Shown here piece by piece: positions 21,536 to 32,849 of a DNA stretch of 64,000 bases. Below the pieces are notes generated by a model. That model searched no databases. It was not told the origin of the DNA and saw nothing but the letters and a program-made list of their open reading frames with translations. Positions within the stretch are counted from its first letter, which is position 1. Every line of letters starts with the position of its first letter. The position numbers and the translations under genes were made by a program. The stretch is taken from NCBI GenBank assembly GCA_030680295.1, contig JAUXVU010000023.1:1021678-1085677 (forward strand), read 5' to 3'. The DNA is from Moraxellaceae bacterium. GTDB lineage: Bacteria > Pseudomonadota > Gammaproteobacteria > Pseudomonadales > Moraxellaceae.

Positions 21536-21571
21536 GGCATCGCATGACCCGTTTGAATACTGCGAGTTTGA

Positions 21572-22981
<1,410 letters not shown>

Positions 22982-23005
22982 GGGCCTCAGGGCTGGGAGT
23001 AGTAA

Positions 23006-23434
23006 ATGGCTAACACAATGAAATGCGACATCGTTAGTGCAAAAGAGTCGATTTTTGCCGGAACGGTGACCATGGTCGTTGCGCATGGCTTACAAGGTGA
23101 CTTGGGTATTTTACCCGGTCACGCCCCACTGCTGACCCAACTCTCACCGGGCCCAGTCCGTGTATTGTTGGAAAATGGCGAAGAAAACATTTATTACGTT
23201 TCTGGCGGTGTGTTGGAAGTTCAACCAACCATCGTCACGGTACTGGCTGATACTGCAGTACGTGCAAACGATGTTGATGAAGCCGCAGCAATTGAGGCAC
23301 GTAACCACGCTGCCGAAACCTTGGCAAACCAAAAAGGTGAAATGGATACGTCTGCAGCTTTAGCCGCTTTGGCCGAAGCCGCTGCGCAATTACGCACCCT
23401 GCAGGCGATGAAAAATCGCGCAGGCCGTGGTTGA
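23006..23434 (+). CDS. atpC: ATP synthase F1 subunit epsilon
   Basis: The 142-residue epsilon subunit binds the rotor and can inhibit ATP hydrolysis through its C-terminal helices. The N-terminal beta sandwich shows CDIVSAKESIFAG and GDLGILPGHAPLLTQL, and the C-terminal helical part is Ala-rich. It is the last gene of the operon and is followed by a strong terminator. Confidence 0.98.
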   Translation: MANTMKCDIVSAKESIFAGTVTMVVAHGLQGDLGILPGHAPLLTQLSPGPVRVLLENGEENIYYVSGGVLEVQPTIVTVLADTAVRANDVDEAAAIEARNHAAETLANQKGEMDTSAALAALAEAAAQLRTLQAMKNRAGRG

Positions 23435-23450
23435 TACTCCATGCGTCTAA

Positions 23451-23477
23451 AAAGGGCAGCTTAGGCTGCCTTTTTTT
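23451..23477 (+). terminator. Rho-independent terminator of the atp operon
   Basis: GGCAGC and GCTGCC pair around TTAG, with an A run before and seven T after the stem. It lies 20 bases after the atpC stop and before glmU, so glmU-glmS should have their own promoter in the remaining 59 bases. Confidence 0.9.
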
Positions 23478-23536
23478 ATGGCTGCAAAAAGTGAATCAGT
23501 TAAGATAAACAACTCTAGGAAAAATGGATTTAGCAA

Positions 23537-24913
23537 ATGAGTCTTCAGGTAGTAATTTTAGCGGCAGGAAAAGGCACACGGATGCGCTCGGCGCTGCCTA
23601 AAGTAATGCAGCCGTTAGCAGGCAAACCGTTGTTACAGCATGTGATTAGTACAGCCAAAACACTAGGCGCTAATGAACCGATTGTGGTTTATGGCCATGG
23701 TGGTGAATTGGTTCAGCAGCATTTTCAACATGAAACTGTGACGTGGGTATTACAAGCTGAGCAAAAAGGTACAGGCCATGCGGTACAAGTTGCACTGTCA
23801 TCGCTGCCAACATCAGGTAACAGCCTAATTTTATATGGTGACGTACCACTGATATCACTGCCTACCCTAAGTCGCTTAGTTAGCAGCGTGTCTACAGATA
23901 AAGACTTAGGCCTGTTAACGGTGAATCTGCCAAACCCAACCGGTTATGGCCGCATTGTGCGTGAAGAAAATCAGGTCGTGGCCATTGTTGAGCAAAAAGA
24001 TGCAAATGCTGATCAACTCAAGATCAATGAAGTGAACACCGGCATTATGTGCGTTCCCAATGTCCTGCTACATGAGTGGTTACCCGCGCTTAAAAATAAC
24101 AATGCACAAGGCGAGTATTACTTAACGGACTTGATCGCACTGGCGAATCAAGCTGGGATCACCATTAGTGCGGTACAACCAGACACATTATGGGAAGTAG
24201 AAGGTGTCAACGATAAGGTGCAATTGGCAGCGCTGGAGCGAGTATGGCAACAAGCCCAAGCTGCAAACCTAATGCGCGCCGGTGTCACGATTCTAGATCC
24301 TAATCGAGTCGATATTCGCGGTGAGTTAAGCCATGGGGCCGATGTCAGTCTTGATGTCGGTGTGATCATCGAAGGCCGAGTTGTACTGGCTGATAATGTC
24401 ATTGTCAGTGCTGGCTGTGTGTTGAAAGACTGTGAGATTGGTGCCGGCACGTTGATTAAGCCGTATAGCGTCATCGACTCTGCTGTGATTGGCGCGAATG
24501 CTCAGATCGGCCCGTTTGCGCGCATTCGTCCTGGTAGCAAATTGGCTGACGAGGTTCATATTGGTAACTTTGTCGAGACCAAGGCGACACAAATGGGCGT
24601 GGGTTCAAAAGCGAACCATTTGGCCTATTTAGGTGATAGCGTGATTGGCCAAGGCGTCAATATTGGTGCAGGCACCATCACCTGTAATTACGACGGTGCC
24701 AATAAACACACGACGGTGATTGGTGATAATGCTTTTATTGGCACGAATAACTCGCTGGTTGCACCAGTGACGATTGGTGCCGGTGCAACAACCGGTGCAG
24801 GTTCGACCATAAGTAAAGATGTGGCGCCCGATACACTAGCGGTGGGCAGGGCTAAACAAGTCGCAATCAGTGGCTGGACACGCCCCAAAAAGACCGTGAA
24901 GTCGTCAACATAA
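23537..24913 (+). CDS. glmU: Bifunctional UDP-GlcNAc pyrophosphorylase / GlcN-1-P acetyltransferase
   Basis: GlmU makes UDP-N-acetylglucosamine, the precursor of peptidoglycan and lipopolysaccharide. In 458 residues it has an N-terminal uridyltransferase domain beginning [14 protein letters not shown], with the substrate block YGDVPLIS, and a C-terminal left-handed beta-helix acetyltransferase with hexapeptide repeats, including [20 protein letters not shown] and YLGDSVIG. It is followed after 13 bases by glmS, the preceding enzyme of the pathway, as in Pseudomonas and E. coli. Confidence 0.99.
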   Translation: MSLQVVILAAGKGTRMRSALPKVMQPLAGKPLLQHVISTAKTLGANEPIVVYGHGGELVQQHFQHETVTWVLQAEQKGTGHAVQVALSSLPTSGNSLILYGDVPLISLPTLSRLVSSVSTDKDLGLLTVNLPNPTGYGRIVREENQVVAIVEQKDANADQLKINEVNTGIMCVPNVLLHEWLPALKNNNAQGEYYLTDLIALANQAGITISAVQPDTLWEVEGVNDKVQLAALERVWQQAQAANLMRAGVTILDPNRVDIRGELSHGADVSLDVGVIIEGRVVLADNVIVSAGCVLKDCEIGAGTLIKPYSVIDSAVIGANAQIGPFARIRPGSKLADEVHIGNFVETKATQMGVGSKANHLAYLGDSVIGQGVNIGAGTITCNYDGANKHTTVIGDNAFIGTNNSLVAPVTIGAGATTGAGSTISKDVAPDTLAVGRAKQVAISGWTRPKKTVKSST

Positions 24914-24926
24914 TTAGGAGTTAGCT

Positions 24927-26753
24927 ATGTGTGGAATTGTTGGCGCAATTGGTGAGCGCAGCATTACTGATGTATTAATTGAAGGTCTGAGACGCTTAGA
25001 GTATCGCGGCTATGACTCGGCCGGACTTGCTGTGGTTCACGATGCGGAAATTGTGCGTGAGCGTCAAACCGGCAAGGTCCAAGCCTTGGCCGATGCGGTG
25101 CATGCACGCCAAATATTAGGTCAAGTTGGTATTGCGCATACTCGTTGGGCAACCCATGGTGCGCCTACACAAGATAACGCTCACCCGCATCAGTCCAGTG
25201 ATGTGGTGGTGGTGCATAACGGCATTATTGAAAACTACGAAACCTTACGTGAGCAACTGCAGGCAGAAAGCTTTGTATTTCAGTCGCAGACTGACACCGA
25301 AGTGGTGCCGCATTTAATTCAGTTAGAAATGCGTCAAGGTGGTGAGTACATTGATGCCGTGCGTCGTGCTGTGGCTAAGCTGCATGGTGCATTTGCCTTA
25401 GGCATTGTGCGCGCATCAGAACCGGATCGCATTTTAGCCGTTCGTCAGGGCTCACCGTTGGTGGTGGGTTTGGGCATTGGTGAAAACTTTTTAGCATCAG
25501 ATCAGTTAGCACTGCTGCCAGTGACAAATCGTTTCATCTACTTAGAAGAGGGTGATTTTGTCGAGCTAAAGCGCGAACAAGTCACCATTTGGGATCAGCA
25601 AGGAAATCTCGTAGATCGTCCTGCAACTGAGTTAGATGCCAAACTGCATGCCACCGATAAGGCTGGCTACAAGCACTTTATGTTGAAAGAAATTTATGAA
25701 CAACCTTTGGCTGTTCAGCGTACCTTAAATGGCCGTGTCAGTAATGGCAAAGTGGATGTGGATGCCTTTGGGCCTCGTGCGGCTGAATTATTAGCTAAGG
25801 CCAAACACATTCAAATTTTGGCTTGTGGCACCAGTTATCATGCGGGTTTTGTCGCCAAATATTGGTTTGAAGCCATCGCGGGTATTTCCTGCCATGTTGA
25901 AGTGGCGAGTGAGTTTCGTTACCGCACCACGGTGTTGCCGGCTGATACCTTGTTGGTTACGATCTCACAGTCAGGTGAAACGGCCGATACGCTGGCCGCT
26001 TTGCGTGAGGTGAAGTCGCGCGCTTTAGGTTCGCTGTGTGTCTGTAATGTGCCGACATCAACATTGGTGCGTGAGTCTGACATGGCGTTTATCACCATGG
26101 CGGGTCCTGAAATTGGTGTGGCATCAACCAAGGCCTTTACTACGCAGCTAGTGGCGTTAATGTTGTTGGTGCTGGCCACCGGCCGTCGTCAGGGCAACTT
26201 AAGTGCTGAGCGTGAAGCTGACATTATTGATCAGCTGATGTCATTGCCTTCACATTTGGAAGGGGTGTTGGCGCTGGATAAAGCCATTGAGCGTATTGCC
26301 TTGGAGTTTGGTGAGAAGCATCACACCTTATTCTTGGGCCGTGGTGCGCAGTATCCCGTGGCTATGGAAGGCGCATTAAAGCTTAAAGAAATCTCCTATA
26401 TTCACGCCGAAGCGTATCCAGCCGGTGAGCTAAAACATGGCCCTTTGGCGCTAGTCGACAAAGATATGCCGGTGGTGGCGGTTGCACCAAATAATGATCT
26501 GATTGATAAGCTGAAATCGAACTTGCAGGAAGTTCGTGCGCGCGCAGGTGTGTTGTATGTTTTTGCAGATGAATATGCCGATGTTCGTGCTGAGCCGGGC
26601 TTAAAAGTCTTTTCAATTCCGCATGTTAAAGATGAGGTGGCGCCGATTGTCTACACCATCCCATTACAACTGCTGTCTTATCATGTCGCGATCATTAAGG
26701 GCACGGATGTAGACCAGCCTCGTAACTTAGCGAAGTCAGTTACGGTGGAATAA
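24927..26753 (+). CDS. glmS: Glutamine-fructose-6-phosphate aminotransferase
   Basis: GlmS converts fructose-6-phosphate and glutamine to glucosamine-6-phosphate. In 608 residues it has an N-terminal glutaminase domain starting MCGIVGAIG, whose Cys2 becomes the N-terminal nucleophile, and two SIS domains, with LACGTSYHAG and TISQSGETADTLAAL for phosphosugar binding. The C-terminus ends NLAKSVTVE as in the family. There is no room for a glmS riboswitch in the 13-base gap. In gammaproteobacteria the message is normally controlled by small RNAs. Confidence 0.99.
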   Translation: MCGIVGAIGERSITDVLIEGLRRLEYRGYDSAGLAVVHDAEIVRERQTGKVQALADAVHARQILGQVGIAHTRWATHGAPTQDNAHPHQSSDVVVVHNGIIENYETLREQLQAESFVFQSQTDTEVVPHLIQLEMRQGGEYIDAVRRAVAKLHGAFALGIVRASEPDRILAVRQGSPLVVGLGIGENFLASDQLALLPVTNRFIYLEEGDFVELKREQVTIWDQQGNLVDRPATELDAKLHATDKAGYKHFMLKEIYEQPLAVQRTLNGRVSNGKVDVDAFGPRAAELLAKAKHIQILACGTSYHAGFVAKYWFEAIAGISCHVEVASEFRYRTTVLPADTLLVTISQSGETADTLAALREVKSRALGSLCVCNVPTSTLVRESDMAFITMAGPEIGVASTKAFTTQLVALMLLVLATGRRQGNLSAEREADIIDQLMSLPSHLEGVLALDKAIERIALEFGEKHHTLFLGRGAQYPVAMEGALKLKEISYIHAEAYPAGELKHGPLALVDKDMPVVAVAPNNDLIDKLKSNLQEVRARAGVLYVFADEYADVRAEPGLKVFSIPHVKDEVAPIVYTIPLQLLSYHVAIIKGTDVDQPRNLAKSVTVE

Positions 26754-26757
26754 AACT

Positions 26758-27435
26758 ATGTCGGAAGGCAAGCAAGTGCCCCCTTTAACATCTGCTGAGC
26801 GGGTCACGATTATCAGCGTGTCGATTAGGCTTAGCATTTATACCGCTATGATTACTGCTTTTGCCTTGTCGTTAAAGGCCATCATTATTCATGAGGGGCT
26901 TGATGCTTTTTATGAAGGCCATTGGGTAGAAAATCTGCAAATGTTGCTGCTGGCATTAACCGCTGTGTTTTATGCAGCAGTTGCTAACTTAAGCGCTAAA
27001 GATCATGGCGTGTTAGCAAAGGTAATGGCGCTTTTAGCTGCGTTTGCAGTAATACGAGAAGGTGATGCCTTTTGGGATCGTGTCATGCCAGCAGTCGGTT
27101 GGGAGCTATTTGGCACACTGATTTTCCTTGGCATAGTTTATGTGGTTGTTCAGGGGCGTCAGCACTTCCCTAAACAAGTGGCCACCTTTATGGGGATGCG
27201 GGGAATGACACTAGCTTGGGCGGGCTTTATGGTCGCTATTCCATTAGCGCAAATTGTGGCACATGGCCCATTATTCCAGTTAATCATGGGTGCCGAATAT
27301 ATGAATACGTTTAAGCGCATGATTGAAGAAACACTGGAGCTAGTGGGCTATATGATGATTTTCTTTTCTAGTGTGGAACACTTCTATCAAACTGGTTGCT
27401 GGCAGCGTGTTACGGGTCAGAACAGATCTTCATAA
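26758..27435 (+). CDS. Unknown polytopic membrane protein
   Basis: A 225-residue protein with about six hydrophobic segments (near residues 22-45, 57-76, 84-100, 113-133, 150-172 and 192-210). I do not recognise the family. Polar and charged residues inside or next to helices, such as HWVENLQ, IREGDAFWDRV and RMIEETLELVGY, look conserved rather than random and include several acidic residues within the membrane. It starts four bases after the glmS stop, so it is probably translated from the same message. Its last six bases overlap the 3' end of the convergent GGDEF/EAL gene. Confidence 0.7.
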   Translation: MSEGKQVPPLTSAERVTIISVSIRLSIYTAMITAFALSLKAIIIHEGLDAFYEGHWVENLQMLLLALTAVFYAAVANLSAKDHGVLAKVMALLAAFAVIREGDAFWDRVMPAVGWELFGTLIFLGIVYVVVQGRQHFPKQVATFMGMRGMTLAWAGFMVAIPLAQIVAHGPLFQLIMGAEYMNTFKRMIEETLELVGYMMIFFSSVEHFYQTGCWQRVTGQNRSS

Positions 27436-29949
27436 ATCTTTCTGCTGCAGCAAAAGCTCGGTCATTGCCTCGGCTGTGATCGGGCGGCTGATGTAGTAAC
27501 CCTGCACATAGTCACAGCGCTCACGAATCAAGAAGTCTAAATGACAAGCCGTTTCAATTCCCTCGGCCGTTACCGTCATGCCCAACTGATGCGCCATGGT
27601 AATAATGGCACGCACAATAGCGCCGTCTTCTTCACTTTTGCCTAGGTCTTTGACAAAGGTCTGATCAATTTTCAGCGTGTCTAACGGGAAGCGGCGCAGG
27701 TAGCTTAGTGATGAATAACCAGTACCAAAGTCATCCAGTGCAATCAACATACCGCGTGCTCGCGCCTCGCTCAAAATCTTAATTGCTAGATCGGGGTCGT
27801 CCATTAAAGAGGATTCGGTCAGCTCCAGCTCTAATTGATTGGCAGGAAGGCCTGAGGTTTCTAGCGCTTCTTTTAGGGTATGTAGCAAGTTGCCTTTGCG
27901 TAACTGCTGCGGAGGAATGTTCACCGCCACGGTGAGTGCGCCTAGGCCTTGATCTGCCCAAGCCTTCACTTGGCGGGTCGCTTGCTGTAGCACACGTTCG
28001 GTAATGACCGCAATTAGACCGGTTTCTTCTGCTAAAGGAATAAAGCGCCCTGGTTGCAATAGTCCTAACGTGGGGTGCTGCCAACGAACTAGTGCCTCCA
28101 TGCCAACAATACGCTTACTGGAAAGCGCTACTTTCGGTTGGTAATGAACAATAAACTCATCACGGAAAATGGCTTTCCGCAGGCTGTTTTCCAGATTGAG
28201 TTGCTCCACCGTGGCGCTGCGCATATCCGAGTTATAGAAGCGATATTGGTTGCCACCTAAGCGTTTGGCTTGCTGCATGGCCAAGTCGGCATGGTTGATC
28301 AAGATAACCAATTCACGTCCATGATCCGGGAACACACTAACACCTAATGAGGCACCTAAAAGCAGCTCATGATCGCCTGTTTTAAAGGGCATGCGTAGGG
28401 TGCCAATAATCTCTTCGCAAATACGATCAAGGTCGGTGATGTCTCGAAGCTCAGTGTAGATAATGGCGAATTCATCACCGCTTAAGCGAGCAATGGTGTC
28501 GAACTCGGTACCAATCTCAGTGAGACGACGACCAGTTTCTCGCAGAATGGAATCGCCAACTTCAAAGCCTAAGGTTTCGTTGATTTGGCGGAAGCGATCA
28601 AGGTTCAAATAAATAATACCCAGTTCTTTATTTGCTTCGCGTGCGGCAGTAATGGCGGCGTGTAAGCGATTACGGAACTGACGACGATTGGCGAGCTGTG
28701 TTAAGCGGTCATAGTTTGCTAGGTAGTCAAGTTTGCGCTGCGCTTCCATGGCTTTATGTTCAGCTGATATATCACGACGAATACCCAGAATACGAAGGGG
28801 TTTGCCATTGGCCTGCCAAGCAACCACACGACCCTTGTCTTCCACCCATACCCATTGCCCGTTTTGGTGTTTAACCCGGTAACGCGACTCATAAGTGGGT
28901 GTGATTCGCCGCAAGTGACTAATCATGTCGTTAGTCACTTGACGATAATCTTCAGGGTGGATTAAGCGCCTTGCTTCAGCGCGAACACTGCGGGTGGCTA
29001 GACCCTCACAGCCTAAAATGGGCATGAGGTTGGTGTGGTTTAAGGTGCCATCTTTTAAGTTCCAGTCCCAGAGGGCAGTGCCAGAGGCCTCAATCGCAAG
29101 GGTTAAGCTTTCTTGGCTTTCTTGTAGCGCAAGCGTGCGCTGACGAACACGTGACTCCAGTTCATCGTTAAGTTGCTGCAACTTGGTTTCGGCCAAGGTT
29201 CGTGTTCTGACCTCACCGGTTAAGCGATTATTCATGGCCAGTGAGCGTGACTGGGCTTGGCGTAGGAAGTTAATGAGGTGCTCATTATTGAAGCGCAACT
29301 CAAGCGCGCCCAACACCATGCGATTTAAGTAACGCGCGCTGATGATAAGGAAAATCCACCAGAACACACCGATCACAAAAACCAAGTAAGAAGTACTTGT
29401 GGGGTGTAGCAACAAATAGATTAGCGAGGGTAAGTAGATTGCCGTGGTAAACAACAAAAATGAACGAAAGTGCCCAACATAGGCGGATAGCGCGGAAATA
29501 CCCTGTGCACCAATCATGGCGGATAAAAGTGCCTGGCGACTAGTAACTTCGGCTAAGAGTTCACCACTGGGGAAGATGCGTGGGTTAAGTACGATGCCGG
29601 CAGAAGACCAAAAAAGGCCAGTAATAAATGCCGTTAACATCAGTGCGCCACTAATAAGCCTTAGGCTGGGGCGGCGCAACATGCTCAACCACCACACCAC
29701 GACTAAGCGAATCAGTAAAAATACAGAAAACGTAATAGCCCAAATAGCAATATTGCGGTTACTGGCAAACGGCCAGTCCCATAGCAGCCATGTGGTCACA
29801 AGCACACAAAGAAACGTAATGACAATAAAACGAGGCAGCTGATTTTGGACCTGCTCCAGCCTTGCGATATCTAGTGCCTCGGCAGTAACGCCGGGGGTCG
29901 CCGTAAAGGACGCGCTCGTGCTGGAACCAATGCTGGTGTTTGTGCTCAT
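27430..29949 (-). CDS. Membrane GGDEF/EAL protein with PAS domain
   Basis: An 839-residue cyclic-di-GMP signalling protein. The order is an N-terminal membrane region with about six hydrophobic segments (35-210), a coiled-coil linker, a PAS domain (about 280-400, GTALWDWNLKDG), a GGDEF domain and an EAL domain. The cyclase motif is SGDEF, a form still seen in active enzymes. The inhibitory site upstream reads TEFD instead of RxxD, so product inhibition may be lost. The phosphodiesterase motif EALVRWQHP and the DDFGTGYSSLSYL loop are intact, so the protein is probably able to hydrolyse c-di-GMP. The balance of the two activities cannot be read from sequence. It is transcribed alone, divergent from uvrD. 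Confidence 0.93.
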   Translation of the reverse strand: MSTNTSIGSSTSASFTATPGVTAEALDIARLEQVQNQLPRFIVITFLCVLVTTWLLWDWPFASNRNIAIWAITFSVFLLIRLVVVWWLSMLRRPSLRLISGALMLTAFITGLFWSSAGIVLNPRIFPSGELLAEVTSRQALLSAMIGAQGISALSAYVGHFRSFLLFTTAIYLPSLIYLLLHPTSTSYLVFVIGVFWWIFLIISARYLNRMVLGALELRFNNEHLINFLRQAQSRSLAMNNRLTGEVRTRTLAETKLQQLNDELESRVRQRTLALQESQESLTLAIEASGTALWDWNLKDGTLNHTNLMPILGCEGLATRSVRAEARRLIHPEDYRQVTNDMISHLRRITPTYESRYRVKHQNGQWVWVEDKGRVVAWQANGKPLRILGIRRDISAEHKAMEAQRKLDYLANYDRLTQLANRRQFRNRLHAAITAAREANKELGIIYLNLDRFRQINETLGFEVGDSILRETGRRLTEIGTEFDTIARLSGDEFAIIYTELRDITDLDRICEEIIGTLRMPFKTGDHELLLGASLGVSVFPDHGRELVILINHADLAMQQAKRLGGNQYRFYNSDMRSATVEQLNLENSLRKAIFRDEFIVHYQPKVALSSKRIVGMEALVRWQHPTLGLLQPGRFIPLAEETGLIAVITERVLQQATRQVKAWADQGLGALTVAVNIPPQQLRKGNLLHTLKEALETSGLPANQLELELTESSLMDDPDLAIKILSEARARGMLIALDDFGTGYSSLSYLRRFPLDTLKIDQTFVKDLGKSEEDGAIVRAIITMAHQLGMTVTAEGIETACHLDFLIRERCDYVQGYYISRPITAEAMTELLLQQKDL

Positions 29950-30034
29950 GAGTTCTACCTGTGCTTAGGTGAATACCTTAACATTTGCGCATCAACAGGA
30001 AAACGAATGCCGATGGCTGGTCTACAATAAGCGA

Positions 30035-32242
30035 ATGAATGAATCTGATCTTTTAGCAGGCTTAAACCCTGCACAACGCGATGCCGTAACCTGTGACGCG
30101 CAACATTTATTAGTGCTGGCCGGTGCCGGTTCGGGTAAGACCCGAGTCTTAACCTCGCGCATTAGTTATTTTTGCCAAAACTTTGGCATGTCGCCATTCG
30201 CTGTTTTAGCGGTGACATTTACTAATAAGGCTGCGCATGAAATGCGCCACCGTCTTGAGCAACAACTGGGTATTGCCACGCAGCCGCTGTGGATCGGTAC
30301 CTTTCATGGTTTGGCGCATCGCTTCTTGCGCCAGCATTATAAAGAAGCTGGCCTGCCGCAAACATTCCAAATATTAGATAGTGATGACCAAAACCGCGTC
30401 ATCAAACGGGTACTAAAAGACCTGCAATTAGACGAAGAAAAATGGCCGGCCCGGCAGGCGTCGAGTTTTATTAACGGTCATAAAGAAGAGGGCCGTCGCT
30501 CGCACCACATCCAGCCCAATGGCGATTTATTTACCACCACCATGCTGCGTATTTATCAGGCCTATGAAGTGTTGTGCCAGCGCAGCGGCCTTATTGATTT
30601 CGCCGAGATTTTATTGCGTAGCCATGAGCTGTGGTTAAAACACCCTGAGCTACTGAAGCACTATCAAGCGCGTTTCCGCATGATTTTGGTTGATGAGTTT
30701 CAAGACACCAACCGCATTCAATATGCCTGGTTACGACTGCTGGCGGGTGAAAATGGCATGCTCACTGCCGTGGGTGATGACGACCAAAGTATTTATGGCT
30801 GGCGCGGCGCCTGTATTGAAAACATCCGCACCTTTCAGCGCGACTATGCTGATGCGGAGCTCATTCGCTTAGAGCAAAACTATCGGTCGACCTCGGTGAT
30901 TTTGCAGGCAGCCAATGCGGTGATTGCTAATAACGGTGATCGCTTGGGCAAAAATCTGTGGACCGATCGTGTCGAAGGTCAGCCGATTTCAGTGTATGCC
31001 GGTTACAACGATTTAGATGAAGCGCACTTCATCGCCCGTATGTTAGATGAGCGTTTCCGTGCCGGCACAGCACGGCGTGATATGGCGATTTTGTATCGCT
31101 CCAACGCGCAGTCTCGGGTGTTGGAAGAGGCCTTGCTGCGCGCGCAAATTCCCTACCGTATTTATGGCGGCCTGCGCTTTTTTGAACGTGCTGAAATTAA
31201 AAATGCCGTCGCTTATTTACGTTTGATGCAGCAGCGTCACGACGACACCGCCTTTGAGCGTATTGTGAATGTGCCAACACGGGGCATAGGCGATAAGAGT
31301 GTCGACACATTAAGGCAGTTGGCGCGCGAGGGTCAGATCAGCCTCTGGATGGCGGCGCAGCAGGTAGTGCGTGAACGCCTATTGCCTTCGTTAGCCGTTG
31401 GCAAAATCCTATTTTTCTTAGAGCTTATTGATCGTTTGGATGCTGATACGCGTGATGCACCACTGGGTGACTTGGTATCAGCAGTGATTGAACAAAGCGG
31501 GCTGATTACTCATCACGAAAAAGAGAAAGGTGAAAAAGGTCAGGCGCGAGTAGAAAACTTACGCGAATTGGTGACTGCTGCACGTGAGTTTGATGTCGAA
31601 GACACGGAAGCACCATCGGTGCTGGCAGCGTTCTTGGATCATGCGGCGCTTGAGGCGGGTGAACAGCAAGCGGGAGAGTTTGAGGATGCGGTGCAGCTGA
31701 TGACCTTGCATGCCGCCAAGGGTTTGGAATTCCCGATTGTGTTTTTAGCCGGTTGTGAAGAAGGCCTATTCCCTCATGAAATGGCGTTGCAGGAAAACAA
31801 CCTAGAGGAAGAACGTCGCTTATGTTATGTCGGTATTACCCGAGCCATGCGTGAGCTATTTATTACCTATGCCGAAGTGCGCAGGCTTTATGGTAATGAG
31901 GCCTATCATGTGCCGTCACGTTTCCTGAAGGAAATTCCAGAGGCCTTGTTGGTGCCGGTTCGTCAGCAAAGTGCACCAACCTACGGTGGCTTTAAGAGTG
32001 GCAGCCAACAAAAATCATCAGCCAGTAACTTGGGCAACGATTTGCGTCAGACCACATTAGGTGGTGATGACACGGGCGAAGGCGCGTGGCGTTTGGGTGA
32101 GGGCGTAGTGCACTCACGTTTTGGCGATGGGGTGATTTTGGCCTTTGAAGGCAATGGCCCCAATGCCCGTATTCAAGTGAACTTTAAGGGCATAGGCAGC
32201 AAGTGGCTAGTGGCGCAATATGCCAGACTGACCCGAGCTTAG
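30035..32242 (+). CDS. uvrD: DNA helicase II (UvrD)
   Basis: A superfamily 1 3'-5' helicase for nucleotide excision and mismatch repair, 735 residues (E. coli UvrD 720). Motifs seen in order are GAGSGKTR (Walker A), TFTNKAAHEM, DEFQDTN, GDDDQSIYGWRGA, LEQNYRS, LMTLHAAKGLEFP and CYVGITRA. The C-terminal tail VHSRFGDGVI...GSKWLVAQYARL is the UvrD type and distinguishes it from Rep. The ATG at 30035 is chosen because the reading MNESDLLAGLNPAQ matches the usual UvrD N-terminus; in-frame codons upstream would add an unrelated leader. It is divergent from the GGDEF/EAL gene. Confidence 0.97.
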   Translation: MNESDLLAGLNPAQRDAVTCDAQHLLVLAGAGSGKTRVLTSRISYFCQNFGMSPFAVLAVTFTNKAAHEMRHRLEQQLGIATQPLWIGTFHGLAHRFLRQHYKEAGLPQTFQILDSDDQNRVIKRVLKDLQLDEEKWPARQASSFINGHKEEGRRSHHIQPNGDLFTTTMLRIYQAYEVLCQRSGLIDFAEILLRSHELWLKHPELLKHYQARFRMILVDEFQDTNRIQYAWLRLLAGENGMLTAVGDDDQSIYGWRGACIENIRTFQRDYADAELIRLEQNYRSTSVILQAANAVIANNGDRLGKNLWTDRVEGQPISVYAGYNDLDEAHFIARMLDERFRAGTARRDMAILYRSNAQSRVLEEALLRAQIPYRIYGGLRFFERAEIKNAVAYLRLMQQRHDDTAFERIVNVPTRGIGDKSVDTLRQLAREGQISLWMAAQQVVRERLLPSLAVGKILFFLELIDRLDADTRDAPLGDLVSAVIEQSGLITHHEKEKGEKGQARVENLRELVTAAREFDVEDTEAPSVLAAFLDHAALEAGEQQAGEFEDAVQLMTLHAAKGLEFPIVFLAGCEEGLFPHEMALQENNLEEERRLCYVGITRAMRELFITYAEVRRLYGNEAYHVPSRFLKEIPEALLVPVRQQSAPTYGGFKSGSQQKSSASNLGNDLRQTTLGGDDTGEGAWRLGEGVVHSRFGDGVILAFEGNGPNARIQVNFKGIGSKWLVAQYARLTRA

Positions 32243-32246
32243 AGAC

Positions 32247-32636
32247 TTAGGGAAGTGGTCGTGTACGGCCTTCGTTGGTAATGGCGACAAAGGTAAAAAG
32301 CCCTTCGCCGAGTTTGCGTGGGGCATTTTGCGGGTCGCTCATTTCCCAGGCCTCAACCGTGACCTTCATGGATGAGCGGCCGACTTCGAGGATGTCGGCA
32401 TAAACCGCAACAACATCACCAATCGCTACTGGACGAAGAAAAACTACGTCATTAATTGCAACAGTGGCAACACGACCTTGTGCTCGTTTATTGGCGGCCA
32501 TATCACCTGCGATATCCATTTGACCGACTAACCAGCCGCCAAAAATATCACCTGCGCCATTGGCGTCACGAGGTAAAACCACTGACTGTAAACGCAGTGT
32601 GCCGCGTGGCCGCGGCGTGTCGTTGCTACTTTCCAT
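32247..32636 (-). CDS. Acyl-CoA thioesterase, YciA-like
   Basis: A 129-residue single hotdog-fold protein. Blocks DANGAGDIFGGWLVGQMDIAG and NDVVFLRPVAIGDVVAVYA match YciA-type acyl-CoA thioesterases, including the catalytic-loop aspartate, and the C-terminus ends in the typical GRTRPLP. It hydrolyses acyl-CoA thioesters in the cytoplasm. It converges on uvrD with a four-base gap and is divergent from pstS, so it may share the intergenic region that holds the Pho box. Confidence 0.9.
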   Translation of the reverse strand: MESSNDTPRPRGTLRLQSVVLPRDANGAGDIFGGWLVGQMDIAGDMAANKRAQGRVATVAINDVVFLRPVAIGDVVAVYADILEVGRSSMKVTVEAWEMSDPQNAPRKLGEGLFTFVAITNEGRTRPLP

Positions 32637-32731
32637 TGGTAGGCCCGTACTTATTGTTTTTATTTAGTGATAAATGATCACATCAAGGCGATGAGCTGTC
32701 TATCCTGCTAAAGGATAAATTTGACTTAATG

Positions 32732-32750
32732 CTGTCATGAAGTTGTAACA
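32732..32750 (+). promoter_or_regulatory. Pho box upstream of pstS
   Basis: The sequence CTGTCATGAAGTTGTAACA contains an exact CTGTCAT half-site followed, 11 bases on, by a diverged second half (TTGTAAC). This is the direct-repeat pattern bound by phosphorylated PhoB. It lies 100 bases before the pstS start, as expected for a phosphate-starvation promoter. No convincing -10 element could be fixed downstream. Confidence 0.7.
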
Positions 32751-32849
32751 CTGATGATGGAAAGTACGCCTTACTTGGAAAACAGACGTATTCAAAGTCG
32801 GTCATCCAATATCAGATATTTCTGTGACAACACTATCGAGGAAAGCAAC

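Noticed and set aside
32754..32849. An upstream in-frame ATG for pstS
   Set aside because: It would place an unrelated 32-residue leader before a standard signal peptide, and the internal ATG at 32850 has a good ribosome binding site.
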